The translations under genes were made by a program, and so were the position numbers. The notes below the pieces were generated by a model. It did not search any database. It was not told the origin of the DNA and worked only from the letters and a program-made list of their open reading frames with translations. This document shows, one piece after another, positions 1 to 61,055 of a stretch of DNA of 64,000 bases. The stretch's first letter is position 1. The number at the start of each line of letters is the position of its first letter. This DNA comes from Saccharina japonica (Eukaryota; Sar; Phaeophyceae; Laminariales; Laminariaceae): positions 276,773 through 340,772 of the forward strand of contig MEHQ01001676.1 in assembly GCA_008828725.1 (NCBI GenBank), read 5' to 3'.

Positions 1-90
1 GGTGGTGGTGGTGGCGGCGGTGGTGGTGTTTGTGGTGGTGGTGGCAGCGGTAGTGGTGGTGGTGGCAGTGGTAGTGGTGGTGGTGATGGT
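1..90 (+). repeat. GGT/GGC microsatellite
   Basis: Imperfect GGT repeat continuing from beyond the window; codes for poly-Gly in the frame of the possible exon. Confidence 0.9.
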
Positions 91-475
91 ATCCGTGGTA
101 GCAGCGGTGATGGCAGAGACAGTGGTAGCAACTGGCTCAAAGGCGCAACAAATGGGGCCACTATGCAGCAAATATCTTGCGACAACAACGAAGAACATGC
201 GACCGTGGCGACCGCCAAACCTGAAGGAGGCGGACTCATGTCATTCGCATTGGGGGAAGAAGTCTGGAACATCTTCCAGTACGATGCCGACCACTCGCGG
301 CTGCCCATCTTCGCGGGAGCTGAGTCCACGAACGAGTCGGGCAGAGGCGGCAACGGTGTTGACGTCGAAGCGTTCTGGTCCATGGCGGGGCGCGGAAGGG
401 CCGTGGTAGCGGGCGGCAACGAATGTGAAACGATCGCGGACGCGGTCAACGGGCGATGTGAGTTGATCGAACAAG
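1..475 (+). CDS. possible upstream exon, Gly-rich open frame
   Basis: Frame 1 is open from base 1 to the stop after 555. The first ~50 codons are Gly/Ser-rich, from a GGT/GGC microsatellite. From about 240 the third codon positions become G/C-rich as in the certain exons. An acceptor-like CTTCCAG precedes TAC at 279. A weak donor (AAG|GTTTTT) after 475 would end in phase 1, which matches the two-base start of the next exon at 4442. I cannot match the sequence to a known part of ZNFX1. It may be the variable region before the acidic linker, or chance. Confidence 0.35.
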
Positions 476-538
476 GTTTTTCCTTTTACCTGACTGGTGG
501 TACGCTGGGGAGGGCCAACCACAATTCCATTTCGTACG

Positions 539-784
539 GACGCGTGCTACGGTAGAGGTATCACTTTTTGGCTGAATGGTTTTCTGAACGATCGGGATTC
601 TTAACCCAAATTCGTCGGACTTTCATTTTTGTGACGAATAATGTTTCAAGTATACTTCGGTCATGATATTTCTCATCCGGCAGCACTTTTATTTTCCTCC
701 AAAGTCCTTTTTTCGGTGATTTATGACGCTCCTTAGGTGAGGAGCTCAGAAAAACCAAGGCGCACCTCTATCGTAGCATTCGTC
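539..784 (-). mobile_element. MITE copy A (4-bp TSD TACG)
   Basis: 246 bp with inverted ends GACGCGTGCTACGGTAGAGG and the complement of GACGAATGCTACGATAGAGG. TACG flanks both sides. No coding capacity. Orientation is set by the AT-rich arm that reads GGAGGAAAATAAAAGTGCTG in the + copies. Confidence 0.92.
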
Positions 785-1067
785 TACGTGACGCGTGAAG
801 GTCACCCGGGCGTGTGACTCTGTACCTCCTCTAGACAATTACGGAGGGGCACGTGTCGCCGAAATAGAAAAGAGCGGCGATAATTCAAGAGTGCGGAGAC
901 AAAAGTGTTGTCACTTTACCGAGTCACTCTGAGTGAAGGAAAGTACCGACTATAGGAGCCCCCCCCACTCCCACGGTGAACGCGCTTGGGAATAAATTAC
1001 CAGAGGGAGTTGGCGGCTTATTCTCTGCGCTCCTCACCCCGACGATTTCAATATCTCAACATGAGTC

Positions 1068-1303
1068 ATCCCACGGTAGGGGCGCAGCAGAATTATCTGG
1101 GTTCCTCACATAAGGAGCTCAATACCTCACCCGAAACGTGACTTCGGAAACATTCGCTCGCGCAACCCGACCAAAACTTCCAATGCAGTAGTCCAAAAAC
1201 AAATATACCAGTAAAATAATAATTGTATCCGGTGGTTACTCACGCGAGAAGCACAACCGGTCAGAAAATATTGAGCCTAAAAGTGGTACCCCTACCGTGG
1301 GAT
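1068..1303. mobile_element. related MITE with ATCCCACGGTAGGG inverted ends
   Basis: 236 bp bounded by ATCCCACGGTAGGG and its complement CCCTACCGTGGGAT, with an internal CCTCACATAAGGAGCTCAAT hairpin-like block as in the main MITE. A second copy is 21227-21477 (reverse), and a fragment lies at 57670-57760. Confidence 0.65.
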
Positions 1304-3302
1304 TGCTCACATGACCTCTTCAAGAGTTTTCGATCGCGCGACCCCCGCAGTTATTCCGCGATTACGGGGGAAAGTATGAATTGTGTGAGACTAAAGACGT
1401 TCAGTGAAAAGATTGGCACTGGTACAGTATGTACTGGCAGTAGTAATCTACTGGTTGACCTGGCCAGTATATCCGCCAGTAGTTTTATATACCAATGCAT
1501 GCAAGAAACAGGTCATACTAGTATTATAGTATGGAAACCCACCAAATGCGTTTCGGGAGAGTGGAGAAGAGAGACATTATACTACTTCAATCCGGTATAC
1601 TGATTGGTTTTGACGACAGTATAACCGCTACTGACTGAGCCAGCCAGTGCACAGGCCTAGTTCTTGCGGCTTCACTACGTGGGCGATTCGATACAAACTA
1701 CGGCTGCGGCCGGAGTGACGCAATAATAGCCCCAACCCCCCCCTCCACCGAACACAATGAGCGCCCATTTTTTGGAGCTGTATTTAGTGAGAGTAGACAC
1801 GATGCCTTCGTCCCGAAAGAATGCGTGGTCGATGGTCAAATGACTCAGGCGATCAACAAATGAGCACCCACCCTCTTGCTGCCCTTACCCCACCCACATT
1901 TGACTCATTAAAAGCTGCACGCAACACGTTCGGACTTCAACGACTTGGAGGCTGCGAGTTAGACACATGTTGTGGCAGTTTACGGGTAAGTAGCCCCGTT
2001 TGCGACTCCGTTTGAGGAATATATATATACCTATTTTCTATTTTCTCCCTTTGGGACCCCGTTGAAGGGACATGGGAGATATTAGGCGTTGTTACCAAAC
2101 CAATGATGGCTTTGGCGAGAGCGCCCAGCAGAAGTAGGGGTAAGATTATGATTGTACCCATACCGTACGATCCTCTTGTACCGGAAACTCGGGATAATGA
2201 TCGGTATCATCCGCCAATCACGTTGTGAATGGTCGTTGCTGTCGTCCTAGTTTCTCTCCACAACCCCTCCCCCACACACCCTTGCCTACGTGTTGCCACT
2301 TCCCCTTTCCCGCCCCCCGACTACGGACATGCATCATATGACTACCCCCCCCCCGCTCCCCGCCCCGCCCTGCCCCGCCCTCCACCTCGTCTTCCCTACA
2401 CAAATGTTTCAACCAAAACAGGGGGGCATCTTAAAGTGAAAGGAACGCCGAGAAACAGGCTTTCCCCGAGGCCTTTCCTCCTCGAGAATCCTATGAGGGG
2501 TACCACCACCACCTCTGCAACAACCGCTACCACGACGATTCGACGCCATCAGGGGGTTGACGCTATGCCATTGGGTCGAGGACGCGGAGTTGTAGGCGGG
2601 GTCGCGTGCGGGATCGGGGGTGAAGTGCGGCGTCTGGGAGTCCACGCGGGAGGGATAGCTGCGGGACCGCCCGCCGACGACCGTCGCGGGTTCGCGGTCG
2701 GCCGTGGACGGGGGGAGGAGCGGACGGTGCCTATGGTAGAAGTTGGGCTGACGACGTCCCGCGTGCAGGGGGCGGGGGAGTTTACGACGGCGTGGGTTGG
2801 ACGCGGGAGAGAGAGCGAGGATGGTGAGACAGGGTTAACATGTGTACACTGGGAGGGTTTCGTGCCAAACGGTGGTGTATTTTGTTTGGTAATAACGTTT
2901 TTTTATATCCGGGCGCCAAAGCTGGTCGCTTTCATCATACCTAGAGAGGAGTATACCGCCTATAGGCTTCAGGGTATTCTCGAGAGCGCATATATATATA
3001 TATTATATGCTCCACGTGGTATATTCACACGCGACCATTGCTTCGGTAAGGGGGTTGCATGTTTGCGCCTTGATATGACATACGTAGTTCACTACGGTCC
3101 ATAGAGGAGCACCATATTGCTTGTTTCTGACTGAGGTTGTGATACATTTACGTGATGGGCTCTGTATGTACCGCACCCAAAACCTGATTTCGATCAAACA
3201 AACAAAAACGCAAACCCGATGGCCAAAATGCTCATATTTGTCAAAAACCATGGTGTGACATTTTTCACTATTTTGGGTTAAGGATCCCCTCCCCCCCCGT
3301 TA

Positions 3303-3512
3303 GGGCCCGTTTTAACGAAGAAGAAAAAAAAATCCAATTTGGAAAAAAAATTCAAATCCGCTTTTCATTGGTCAACACACGCACCAGCACCAAAGATTAG
3401 GATCTTCGGTTATAATCTTGGGTGGTGGTGCGTGTGTTGACCAATGAAAATCGGATTTCAACTTTATTTTTTTGATAAATTGAATTTATTTTATACTCGT
3501 TAATTCGGGCCC
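3303..3512. mobile_element. GGGCCC-ended foldback element
   Basis: A nearly perfect inverted repeat: GGGCCC, then arms with TTCATTGGTCAACACACGCA facing TGCGTGTGTTGACCAATGAA, AT-rich outer arms and a short loop. No coding capacity. Lies inside a MITE relic. Confidence 0.85.
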
Positions 3513-4441
3513 CAAGTCAGGAAACAAAACAAATCCAAAAAGGGTTGCATAGCACCTTTTTCGTAGCACGCGTCACACATGAGGATACAGGCTACCTCAA
3601 GGTAAACGTGCACCATGTTTTCCTCTTAGGGTGGTCACTCGAGGAGATTTCTCTATCTCACCCAATAACGGATTGTCGAGAAACAATGAAAATGCTATCT
3701 ATTCGACGACAACAATATCATGACCTTGAGGATACAACGTAAAACTTTGCAAAACAAGAAGTGAAATTAAAGTGAAATTCGGATGATTTTTGGGTTATTA
3801 TAAGGAGCCCGGAGTTTCACAAACACTTTTCACACAGAAATTTGCTACATCTATCGCACGTGCGTTCTTCGATAAGGGTATGGTAAAAAACCGACTAGTG
3901 TTTCTGGAGGCTCCCTACTTGATTTTATATTGTACAGGAACTTCACTACTCACTTGGGAAATGTTTTTTGAGGACAAAGTTCGAAGAATGTAGGCTACAA
4001 AACCCCATGGACAATCTCGAGACCTTCATTCTGATACACGTGTTTCTTCGCTCAGAGAGCCTCCGTCGTCCAGAAACGTTTTGACCAAGCGCGCAATGCC
4101 CTTTAAGGGGTGGTGGCGTATTTTTCGAGCACCTCACACGAGGAGCTCTCGGAGTTATCCCCCCTAAACATGGCGTCAACGTTTTCATATGCCGCAAATC
4201 CTTATCAACATTTCCATGATCTAATAAATAGTGCGAAAAAGGGATATACATACTTCGTACAGGTATATACGGGTAGTCGTAGTGTTTTGTTTGGAGTTTT
4301 TTTTTTTTTTTTTTTAATGTTTTAGGCTTTGAAAGTTTGATACGAACTGGATGGTTGCTCACTTATTAAAAAGTAGCTCGGCTGTTCAGATGCTGTTGAG
4401 CCAAAAAGCACGACCTCTTCTTCTTCTCGCAACTCCTCTAG

Positions 4442-54015
<49,574 letters not shown>

Positions 54016-54034
54016 GAGGGGGCGCACCACTCAC

Positions 54035-54150
54035 GGGGGGTGGGAGTGGGGGAGGGAGTGTACTCATGTCGTGCACGGTCGTAGTCGTATGCCCATAGAC
54101 CCTCGCATCCCTACAATTCCGGGACGGAGCACGTTGAGTTTTCAAGGAGG
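54035..54150 (-). mobile_element. C-tailed element, 5'-truncated, just after the ZNFX1 stop
   Basis: G-rich tail then TGTACTCATGTCGTGCACGG and about 90 bp of body, 20 bases beyond the stop codon and so probably inside the 3' UTR in antisense orientation. Confidence 0.72.
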
Positions 54151-54155
54151 TGCTT

Positions 54156-57100
54156 CCGACTACCTTCCAGAGCTTGACGGCTCCTGACGCACGTGCACAC
54201 CACCAGCACCCCCGCCGCCTCGTGAGCTTGTAGAATAGATTGGGGAGGGAGATCACTCAGGGTGGGGGCGGAAGGAGGCCAGGCCGTGTCCTCAAGGATT
54301 AAAAAAATTGCAAGGAATACCCGACAAACCTGTTTACAGCAGCTGGGGTCGACGGACCATCCGTCGCTGCCGGGGGGGGATGTCCCTCAGGTGCGCACAG
54401 CGTGGTCTCTGTTCCCGTGAGATCCACTGCTCGCTCCACCCGAAGACCGCCGCTTGTTCTTGGGAACTGGGAGCAGGGTAGGAGCTCGGCTGCTCCCCGA
54501 CACTCGCCCGCCCAAGAGTAGGGAAGGAGATAGAAGATCGGTTTGCTGCCGACACCTACCCGCCCATCGCCACGCACGGGTGTGTATGTTGTTTCGTAGT
54601 TCTGTGGGAGCTTGGCTGGGTACGGACACCAATTTGACGGCGTGTGTGCTTAGGGTCATACATAGGGAGAAATAATACACCAGGGCGAATGCCGTGTGTG
54701 CTTGGAAAAATAGGGAAAATGACGTTGGAGGCTCCGACTGCCTCCGAAGCGCCTGCACACCACCGCGTGCGTTATATGTAATTGAGAACTTGATTTGGAG
54801 ATGGATAGTGCACCTGCGCAAAGACCGTGTGTGGTTCGAAAATAGGGGGTATAGTTGGAGACTCCGACTGCTCCCGACACCCGCACACAACCGCGTGTGC
54901 TGTGGAATTGACAACTGAAATCGAGATGTATTTCCCCCGCGCACTTGCACACCATCACGTGTGCTTGGGAGAGGAGATATGCGTTAAACTGGGCTTCTGC
55001 CTACAGCTAGCTAGCGAATGGCACCCGCCATCCACATGGGAGTACCCTGCCGACGCGAGAGGATTCGCTCGACTAGCTTTTTCTTTGCCAGTTCCGTCGT
55101 GTTGTAGCATATTGAGAAAAGGATGTGTCGCATCGCGGTGCACTGCCGACGGGAGTGGTATATTCCAGGGGACACGCCCCGGCTCAGTCGTGTTGAAGCG
55201 TCATGGACGGGGCGAGGGGCATATCATGGCTGCAATAAGTGAACTGTCGACAGGGTGGGGTTAGTAGACGTGTTATCATATCATATGTACGTGTGTAGGC
55301 CTCGGGTAGGACGTGCCAAGCCTTCGAACTTGCCGGTGCAAGCGTGTCGCAGCATCGTGGACGAGGGGGGGTGCATTATAGGGGAAATGCCGGCTCCATC
55401 GTGTCGGAGCGTCATGGACCGGGCGCGGGGAAAATAAGTGGACTCTCGTCAGGAGGTTGTTAGGATATGCGCCGTCATACGCATCGGGGGTGGGCGTCGG
55501 TTAGGAGGTGCTCAGTCTAGGAACTCGCCGGTTCAAGCGTTTTGCATCATTTGTGGACGGGGTGTGACCTACAGCGAAAGGGTACCTACCCCCTGCCGAC
55601 CGGAGTAGCGTTTTTTTCGTATAATAACGAGGAATTCGGCAATTGACAGGGTTAGGGTTTCTTTGTATCGAGGCGTTGTATGGGCTGGGTGTCAAATAAC
55701 GAGAATAGTGGAAGGGTCTATTGTACTAGATTGTGGCGGATTTCCCGGTCCTATATATCGTGCTGAAGAGTATGGTACTAAGTATGTATGCTATGGTGAA
55801 CGTGGTACGGCATTGTTGAGTGACTTTGTGGTTGAGTGGACTATGCTATATATATATGCTATATATAATTCCTAAGGGCGGGTCCGGGGTTCGAATCCCG
55901 CCGATTTCATAATTTATTATTTTCGAGCGTACGCGCTGGAGACATGATGCGTGGTTCGTTATAGTATGTGTATCCCTGGATACTAGCCCGTGGGGGGAGG
56001 GATTGCCCCGGAGATTAATGCGAAGCATGGAGAGACGTGTATCGAACCCGCAAGTATAGAATTTGTTGGATGTTAAAGCATACTGGTAGTCTACTGGCCG
56101 ACTAAGTCACGTGACTGAGTAGAGGCTAGTGGACTAAGCTATATAACCAACAGGGCACTACTGTGGACATAGTGTCACATGGGGGTAGACCGCCGGGAGA
56201 GGGAACGTTTAGTCTGGGGGGGGAGGGTATACCGGTTTCATTGTGTGGAGGAATTTATGGGCCTGGCATTACACCGTGACCTGTCGACAGGAGGGGCTAA
56301 GTAAAACACAGGAGATTTGCTGGTCAATTATGGTTAAGGCGTTTCGGGCAGTTTATCATTACACTACCGGCCCTCTCTCATAAGAAAGTGCCCCGCAAGA
56401 AACTCAGCCTAAACATTTGCGGGGGAAATAAGAAAGTCGACAGCTGTTATACTGAAGTTAGTGTGGGACACACCCCCTTCTCAAATAGGAAAATCAGCCT
56501 AAGCCCGATTTCTGGTTTCTTATGAGCGGGCGGGTACATCACACCGTGACTTTCGACAGGAGATGTTTAGTAAAATAGGAGATCGGCTGGTCACTTCGGG
56601 TTAATAAGGCGTTTCGGGCAGTTTGTCACATTGGAGTACCACTACAGAGAGGAAAGGCATCGTACTACACAATAAATATTCGGGTTTCACATGGTAGAGG
56701 CATTTTGAATAGCATGCTTCCAGGGGGGACGGGGTTAGTTGTGCGCACGCTTTGCACCAATGACATATCACCCTTTCCACAGGGGTAGGGGATCAGTATT
56801 TTCAGGCGCACCTAGAGCTCTTGTGGGTTTAATGTACTAGTTTCAGTGTAGGGGTCGAGTCAGTCAAGGTGTCCATCTCGAACGCGAGCAATGCCGACGA
56901 AACACACGAATGCATGACGCTGGGGCGCAGTTTGGTATTTCTTGTGCAGCGCACACGGTGAAAGTCGGCGCTAAAAATGACGTCGCCCTTCCACCCTGCG
57001 CGGACACCGTTCTGCAGGCGGCGCAAGCGACTGCACTGTAACCTAGGATAGTTGCGAGCAAAGAAAGGAACTTATTGTTGAGTACGCTCGGTTTCTCATT

Positions 57101-57336
57101 CAGCATTTTCGATGCTTTGGAATGTGAGCCGATGCTCGATATAGGGCAAAGCGGAGATGCATGCAACACGCAAACAGCCTTCCATTGAAACCTGGGAGGT
57201 ATACCTATTAACTTGCCGTCTCTCGATGTTCTCAACATTTTCTACAATGTTATGAAATTCGAATCGGTGCTGAGTTCTCAACCATCGACGCAATCCGCTC
57301 TCGTCCTTCCCCGAGTAGAAGCAGGAAGCTGGGTTG
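54156..57336. other. gene-free interval with degenerate tandem repeats
   Basis: 54690-54957 holds two ~130-bp units (GTGTGCTTGGAAAAATAGGG ... CTCCGACTGC). 55100-55580 has GC-rich diverged units around GTGTCGGAGCGTCATGGACC. 56265-56352 and 56535-56635 are a ~90-bp repeated pair (GGCGTTTCGGGCAGTTT). Nothing in it looks coding. Confidence 0.6.
55822..55909 (+). pseudogene. tRNA-like fragment (Ser/Leu-type, degenerate)
   Basis: A-box-like TGGTTGAGTGG and a perfect B box GGTTCGAATCC, 59 bases apart, as in long-variable-arm tRNAs. Only about five of seven acceptor pairs form, the T stem is poor, and the middle is an AT dinucleotide run, so a functional tRNA is unlikely. Confidence 0.4.
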
Positions 57337-57471
57337 GGGGGGGGGGGGTGTGCTTCATTTTCATGCATGGCCGTAGTCGTATGACCATAGACCCTCGCAT
57401 CCCTACAATGCCGGGACGGAGCATGTCGGGTTTTCACCGACCAGGCAGACATTGCTTGCACCAAGCGCGGG
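57337..57471 (-). mobile_element. C-tailed element, 5'-truncated
   Basis: G-run (57337-57348), TGTGCTTCATTTTCATGCAT and body to TTGCTTGCACCAAGCGC. Confidence 0.75.
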
Positions 57472-58698
57472 GGGGGGGCAGAACCCCCAAGTATCACGTG
57501 AAGGAGAGGCTCGTACGAGTTATACAGTAAGGTTAGCTGAGCTTCTTAAGTGAACGAGTACACCTGTTGGTTCGATATGTTTCACTGCCTAAAGTGCGTT
57601 AGGTTTGTGTGTAACGCATAGAAATGTTGGGCCCGGGTTTGCTTGAGCAACCTCTTTGGAAGTCAATGTTTCGGGGGCGAGATATTGAGCTCCTCGTGTG
57701 AGGAGTAGCTCAGAAAATAAGCATCGCTCTAAATCGCGACTCGTCCCACGGCAGTCAAGGGTTGCACTTTTCACTTGATTCTATCAGTACTATAGTATCA
57801 AGTTGCCTGACCCATGGAACTGCTCCAGCGAGTCAAGTACCGGTTAGAATGCTCATTTTGGATCACTGGTTTGTGTAGGTCCTATACTATAATCAAGTGT
57901 TCGGAGGGGTAGCGCCAACAACCTTCTTCGAAGCCATGATTTCCGGGTCACTTACTAACAGTATTGAGAGGAACTCAGAACACAATAAGCCGACACCCCT
58001 ACAAGGTGGCATTGCTCAGGTATCATAGCTAGCTGTTTGCATATATATATATTTACGTACGTTTGCAGTGTGGGTTTATCGCAGGACGCGTCTGCGGGTC
58101 AGCGTTTCGGGTCCACGAGCCTAAAGTCGTTGTTCGAAGGGCGTTCAGTGCGCGTCCCCACTTGCGGGAGCAATCGTTGAGGGAGCATCGATGGGAGCGC
58201 TTTTTTACGGTGCGCTGTTTACCGGTCAAAAGTAAGCAACATATTTGTACGTGGCCGTTAATTTGGGGCCGGAGGAGGGAGCTCTACTGTAGTATTAAAT
58301 AGTCACTATATATACGAGTATCCGTCTATAATTGGACAGTGAGTTTCGTACTAAATGTAGCGTACATTGCCGGACGGCGCGTGAAATTAAAAAAAAAGTA
58401 CGAGTGTTGCGTATCTATTCGATGGGGCAAGTTGAGCAAACTGAGGCACAACAGCAGTGGGAAGTATCATAGGGTTCGGTTGACGAGACTTGACCGGAAT
58501 GAGATCAAGTAAACGAGGTACATGTACCAGGTATACGAAAAGAAGTACCAGGTACGTAGCATGTTTGCATACATTTTCTAGTTGTTGTTTCGTATCACTC
58601 GGTCTTTCCTCCGGGAATGTTGATGCGTTATCAACGCCGAAGCTCATGCCCTATACATTGCCGGGTGGCAAAGCAAAAAACTGTGAGAAGGACGAGGA

Positions 58699-58763
58699 TG
58701 ACGATGTGTTGAGGCTCTCTGTCTCTGTGACGAGAGATGGCAGAGAGCCTCAACACATCGTCA
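58699..58763. repeat. perfect hairpin, 23-bp arms
   Basis: Arm 58699-58721 (TGACGATGTGTTGAGGCTCT...) pairs without mismatch with 58741-58763 across a 19-base loop that can itself form a short TCTCT/AGAGA stem. Confidence 0.9.
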
Positions 58764-60226
58764 CCCTTTCAAATGCTCTAGGAATATCCACGCGGTATCA
58801 ACTGCCTGTTGAGGCATTAGTCCGTTGAAGCTCGTGCGCTCTATTATAATACATCGCCGGGTGGCAAAGCAAAATAGCAATATGCACCAAGAAGTCCTAC
58901 AGGTTCGGTGGCCACTTCGAGAAGAATGAGGCACCACACGACCTCTACAAGAAGGAAGCCGGCTTAAACGCCGACTCGAACATTTATGAACATGCGGCAT
59001 ATACAGGGGTGTATACAGGGATGTATCCTCCCCCTCCTCCTCGTACACACACTACTCATTATTCGCTGTTTGCACCACGCACAATATTTTCCGGCCAGTC
59101 AAATGATTGATAGAAGAAAGGGCTCTCGGGGGGGGGCGGAGGCGTTTTTTTTAACGTATATAAGGCTTTCGGCGCGGGGGCGGGCGATGGGCGTGTGTGT
59201 CCGTATGTATCATACATATTGACATGTTTCCCTCGTTATCATTGTTGTTGTTCCGTTCACGATAAGACTCATCGCCAAAAACCTAGTCCGCGTAATCACA
59301 AGACAGGCGAAAAAACTATCTGGAGTCGAAGAATACCCCACCAAGAGAAACATAAAAAAGGCAGAACACGAAGTACAACGCGGCATACGTATATACCAGG
59401 TACGCGATACGACCTGGGACAGCTCCGTATAAACGTAAAAATGTATTAACGCCGGCGTAGCCATGCCCCCATCAATTTTATGGATTTGGACTTGGTTTCC
59501 GTTTCCGGGTATATACATATTTTCGCATAATAAGCAGTGGTGTGTCAGGGTTACTGCTTCCAATTGTTGTAGCCGAATTTGCAGTGGTTTACGAGATGTC
59601 GATTTTTTAAGCGTTCTCCGTTTTTTTGGGCTGGCCCAGCTCGTATGAACCATAGCTGGGGCACATCGTACACCTCAACCAATAGAAAAGTGAACTAACA
59701 TCCAGGAGAAAAAGGGAGGCAAAGGAGAAGGAGAAATATTGGAAATCGGGAGAAAAAAAGGAACGAAAACAGAAAAAACAATCAATGAATGCGCGGGTTG
59801 TACGACGATGATGATCGGGGTGGTGGTCCATGGTGGTATTAGGGGCTGCCAATCTGAACAGGAACAACAAGACTTACTTATACTCATATAATAGTCACAT
59901 GACAAACCCACATAATTTAGGCATTTAGTGTAACCCACCAAAATAGAATCAGGGGGCGTATACCCCCAATTGGTGATGTTGACGTTTCCAGTTTTATTTT
60001 TACCTTCACATCGTAGCGTGTAGAGGGGAGCGGAGGGCTCCAGACTATCTGTTTTCGACTGACTTTGATCGCTTTGCGGACCCTTCGGGTTCCACTTTTA
60101 TTTCAGTATACCTTTTTTTGGGTAAAGTTAGCCTGCGATCACGGGAATCGACCCTGTCAGGTGTTGGATAAGTACGGACAGATGGAGGTACTTGATAGAG
60201 AGGCCGGCACGGTTTTTAATGTGAAG

Positions 60227-60259
60227 ACAACAACAATAACAACAACAACAACAACAACA
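60227..60259 (+). repeat. (ACA)n microsatellite
   Basis: AACAACAATAACAACAACAA-type run, about 11 units. Confidence 0.9.
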
Positions 60260-60433
60260 GTGTGACCCCTCTGTCTACGGCTCGGGCATAAGGGGGGCTT
60301 GTGGGTTCGGATAGACAAAACAAATCGGGCATCCCTGAGGCACGGATACGTGACACTCAAACCAAGAGGGCTATGATAGGGGTAGCACTTTTCAGCTAAA
60401 ATAGTTTCTGAATGGCCTATTAAAGGCTCCTTA

Positions 60434-60641
60434 GGGCCCATATTAACGAGTATAACATAAATTCAATTTGGAAAAATAAAAATTAAATACACTTTTCATT
60501 GGTCAACACACGCACCAGCACCAAAGATTATTATCTTGGGGCATAATATTTGGTGGTGGTGCGTGTGTTGACCAATGAAAAGCGGATTTGAATTTTTTTT
60601 TTTCCAAATTGAATTTTTGCTGTCTTCGTTAATACGGGCCC
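60434..60641. mobile_element. GGGCCC-ended foldback element
   Basis: Complete 208-bp copy with TTA on both sides, inside a reverse MITE relic (60366-60432 and from about 61062). Confidence 0.85.
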
Positions 60642-60644
60642 TTA

Positions 60645-60962
60645 GGGCCCATATTAACGAGTATAAAATAAATTCAATTTGGAAAGGGCCCGTATTAACG
60701 AAGACAGCAAAAATTCAATTTGGAAAAAAAAAATCAAAACCGCTTTTCATTGGTCAGAACCCGCACCACCACCCAAGATTATACCCTTTGGAAAAATAAA
60801 AATTCAAATTCGCGTTTCATTGGTCAACACACGCACCAGCACCAAAGATTAGGATCTTGGGGTATAATCTTGGGTGGTGGTGCGGGTTCTGACCAATGAA
60901 AAGCGGTTTTGATTTTTTTTTTTTCCAAATTGAATTTGTTTTTTCTTCGTTAAAACGGGCCC
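60645..60962. mobile_element. foldback elements, nested or partly duplicated
   Basis: A partial left arm (60645-60685) runs into a second complete element (60686-60962) whose left arm carries an extra internal duplication. Arms GAACCCGCACCACCACC and GGTGGTGGTGCGGGTTC pair. Confidence 0.75.
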
Positions 60963-60966
60963 TTAA

Positions 60967-61055
60967 CCCTTTTAGGACTGAAGTCCCGTTATGGGGACAA
61001 ATTACTTGGAATTAGAGCCAAATATATGGTGGTGTGCACTGGAGTACTGAAAGGG
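60967..61055. mobile_element. short piggyBac-like element (TTAA)
   Basis: CCCTTTTAGGACTG ... AGTACTGAAAGGG preceded by TTAA, followed by CTAA; adjacent to the foldback cluster and in the same host relic. Confidence 0.6.

Larger units (their letters stand above)
476..4441. other. intron or upstream noncoding region, repeat-rich
   Basis: No recognisable exon. Contains MITE copy A (539-784), a related element with ATCCCACGGTAGGG inverted ends (1068-1303), a C-tailed fragment (1811-1880), a C-rich stretch at 2340-2395, a foldback element (3303-3512) inside a MITE relic, and another relic at about 3541-3780. The 291-codon frame at 2229-3104 starts in C-rich DNA, lacks coding character, and is not called. 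Confidence 0.6.
57472..60433. other. gene-free interval, few repeats
   Basis: Contains the 57670-57760 MITE fragment, a perfect hairpin (58699-58763), two copies of a GCCGGGTGGCAAAGCAAAA repeat, an open coding-like stretch at 58903-58990 that I cannot identify, and the (ACA)n run. No recognisable gene. Confidence 0.5.

Noticed and set aside
2229..3104. 291-codon + strand frame
   Set aside because: Pro/Arg/Gly-rich translation of C- and G-rich DNA running into AT-rich sequence; no coding bias, no homology recognised, no compatible splice sites.
54387..54950. 187-codon minus-strand frame
   Set aside because: Covers a degenerate tandem-repeat region; no motif or splice support.
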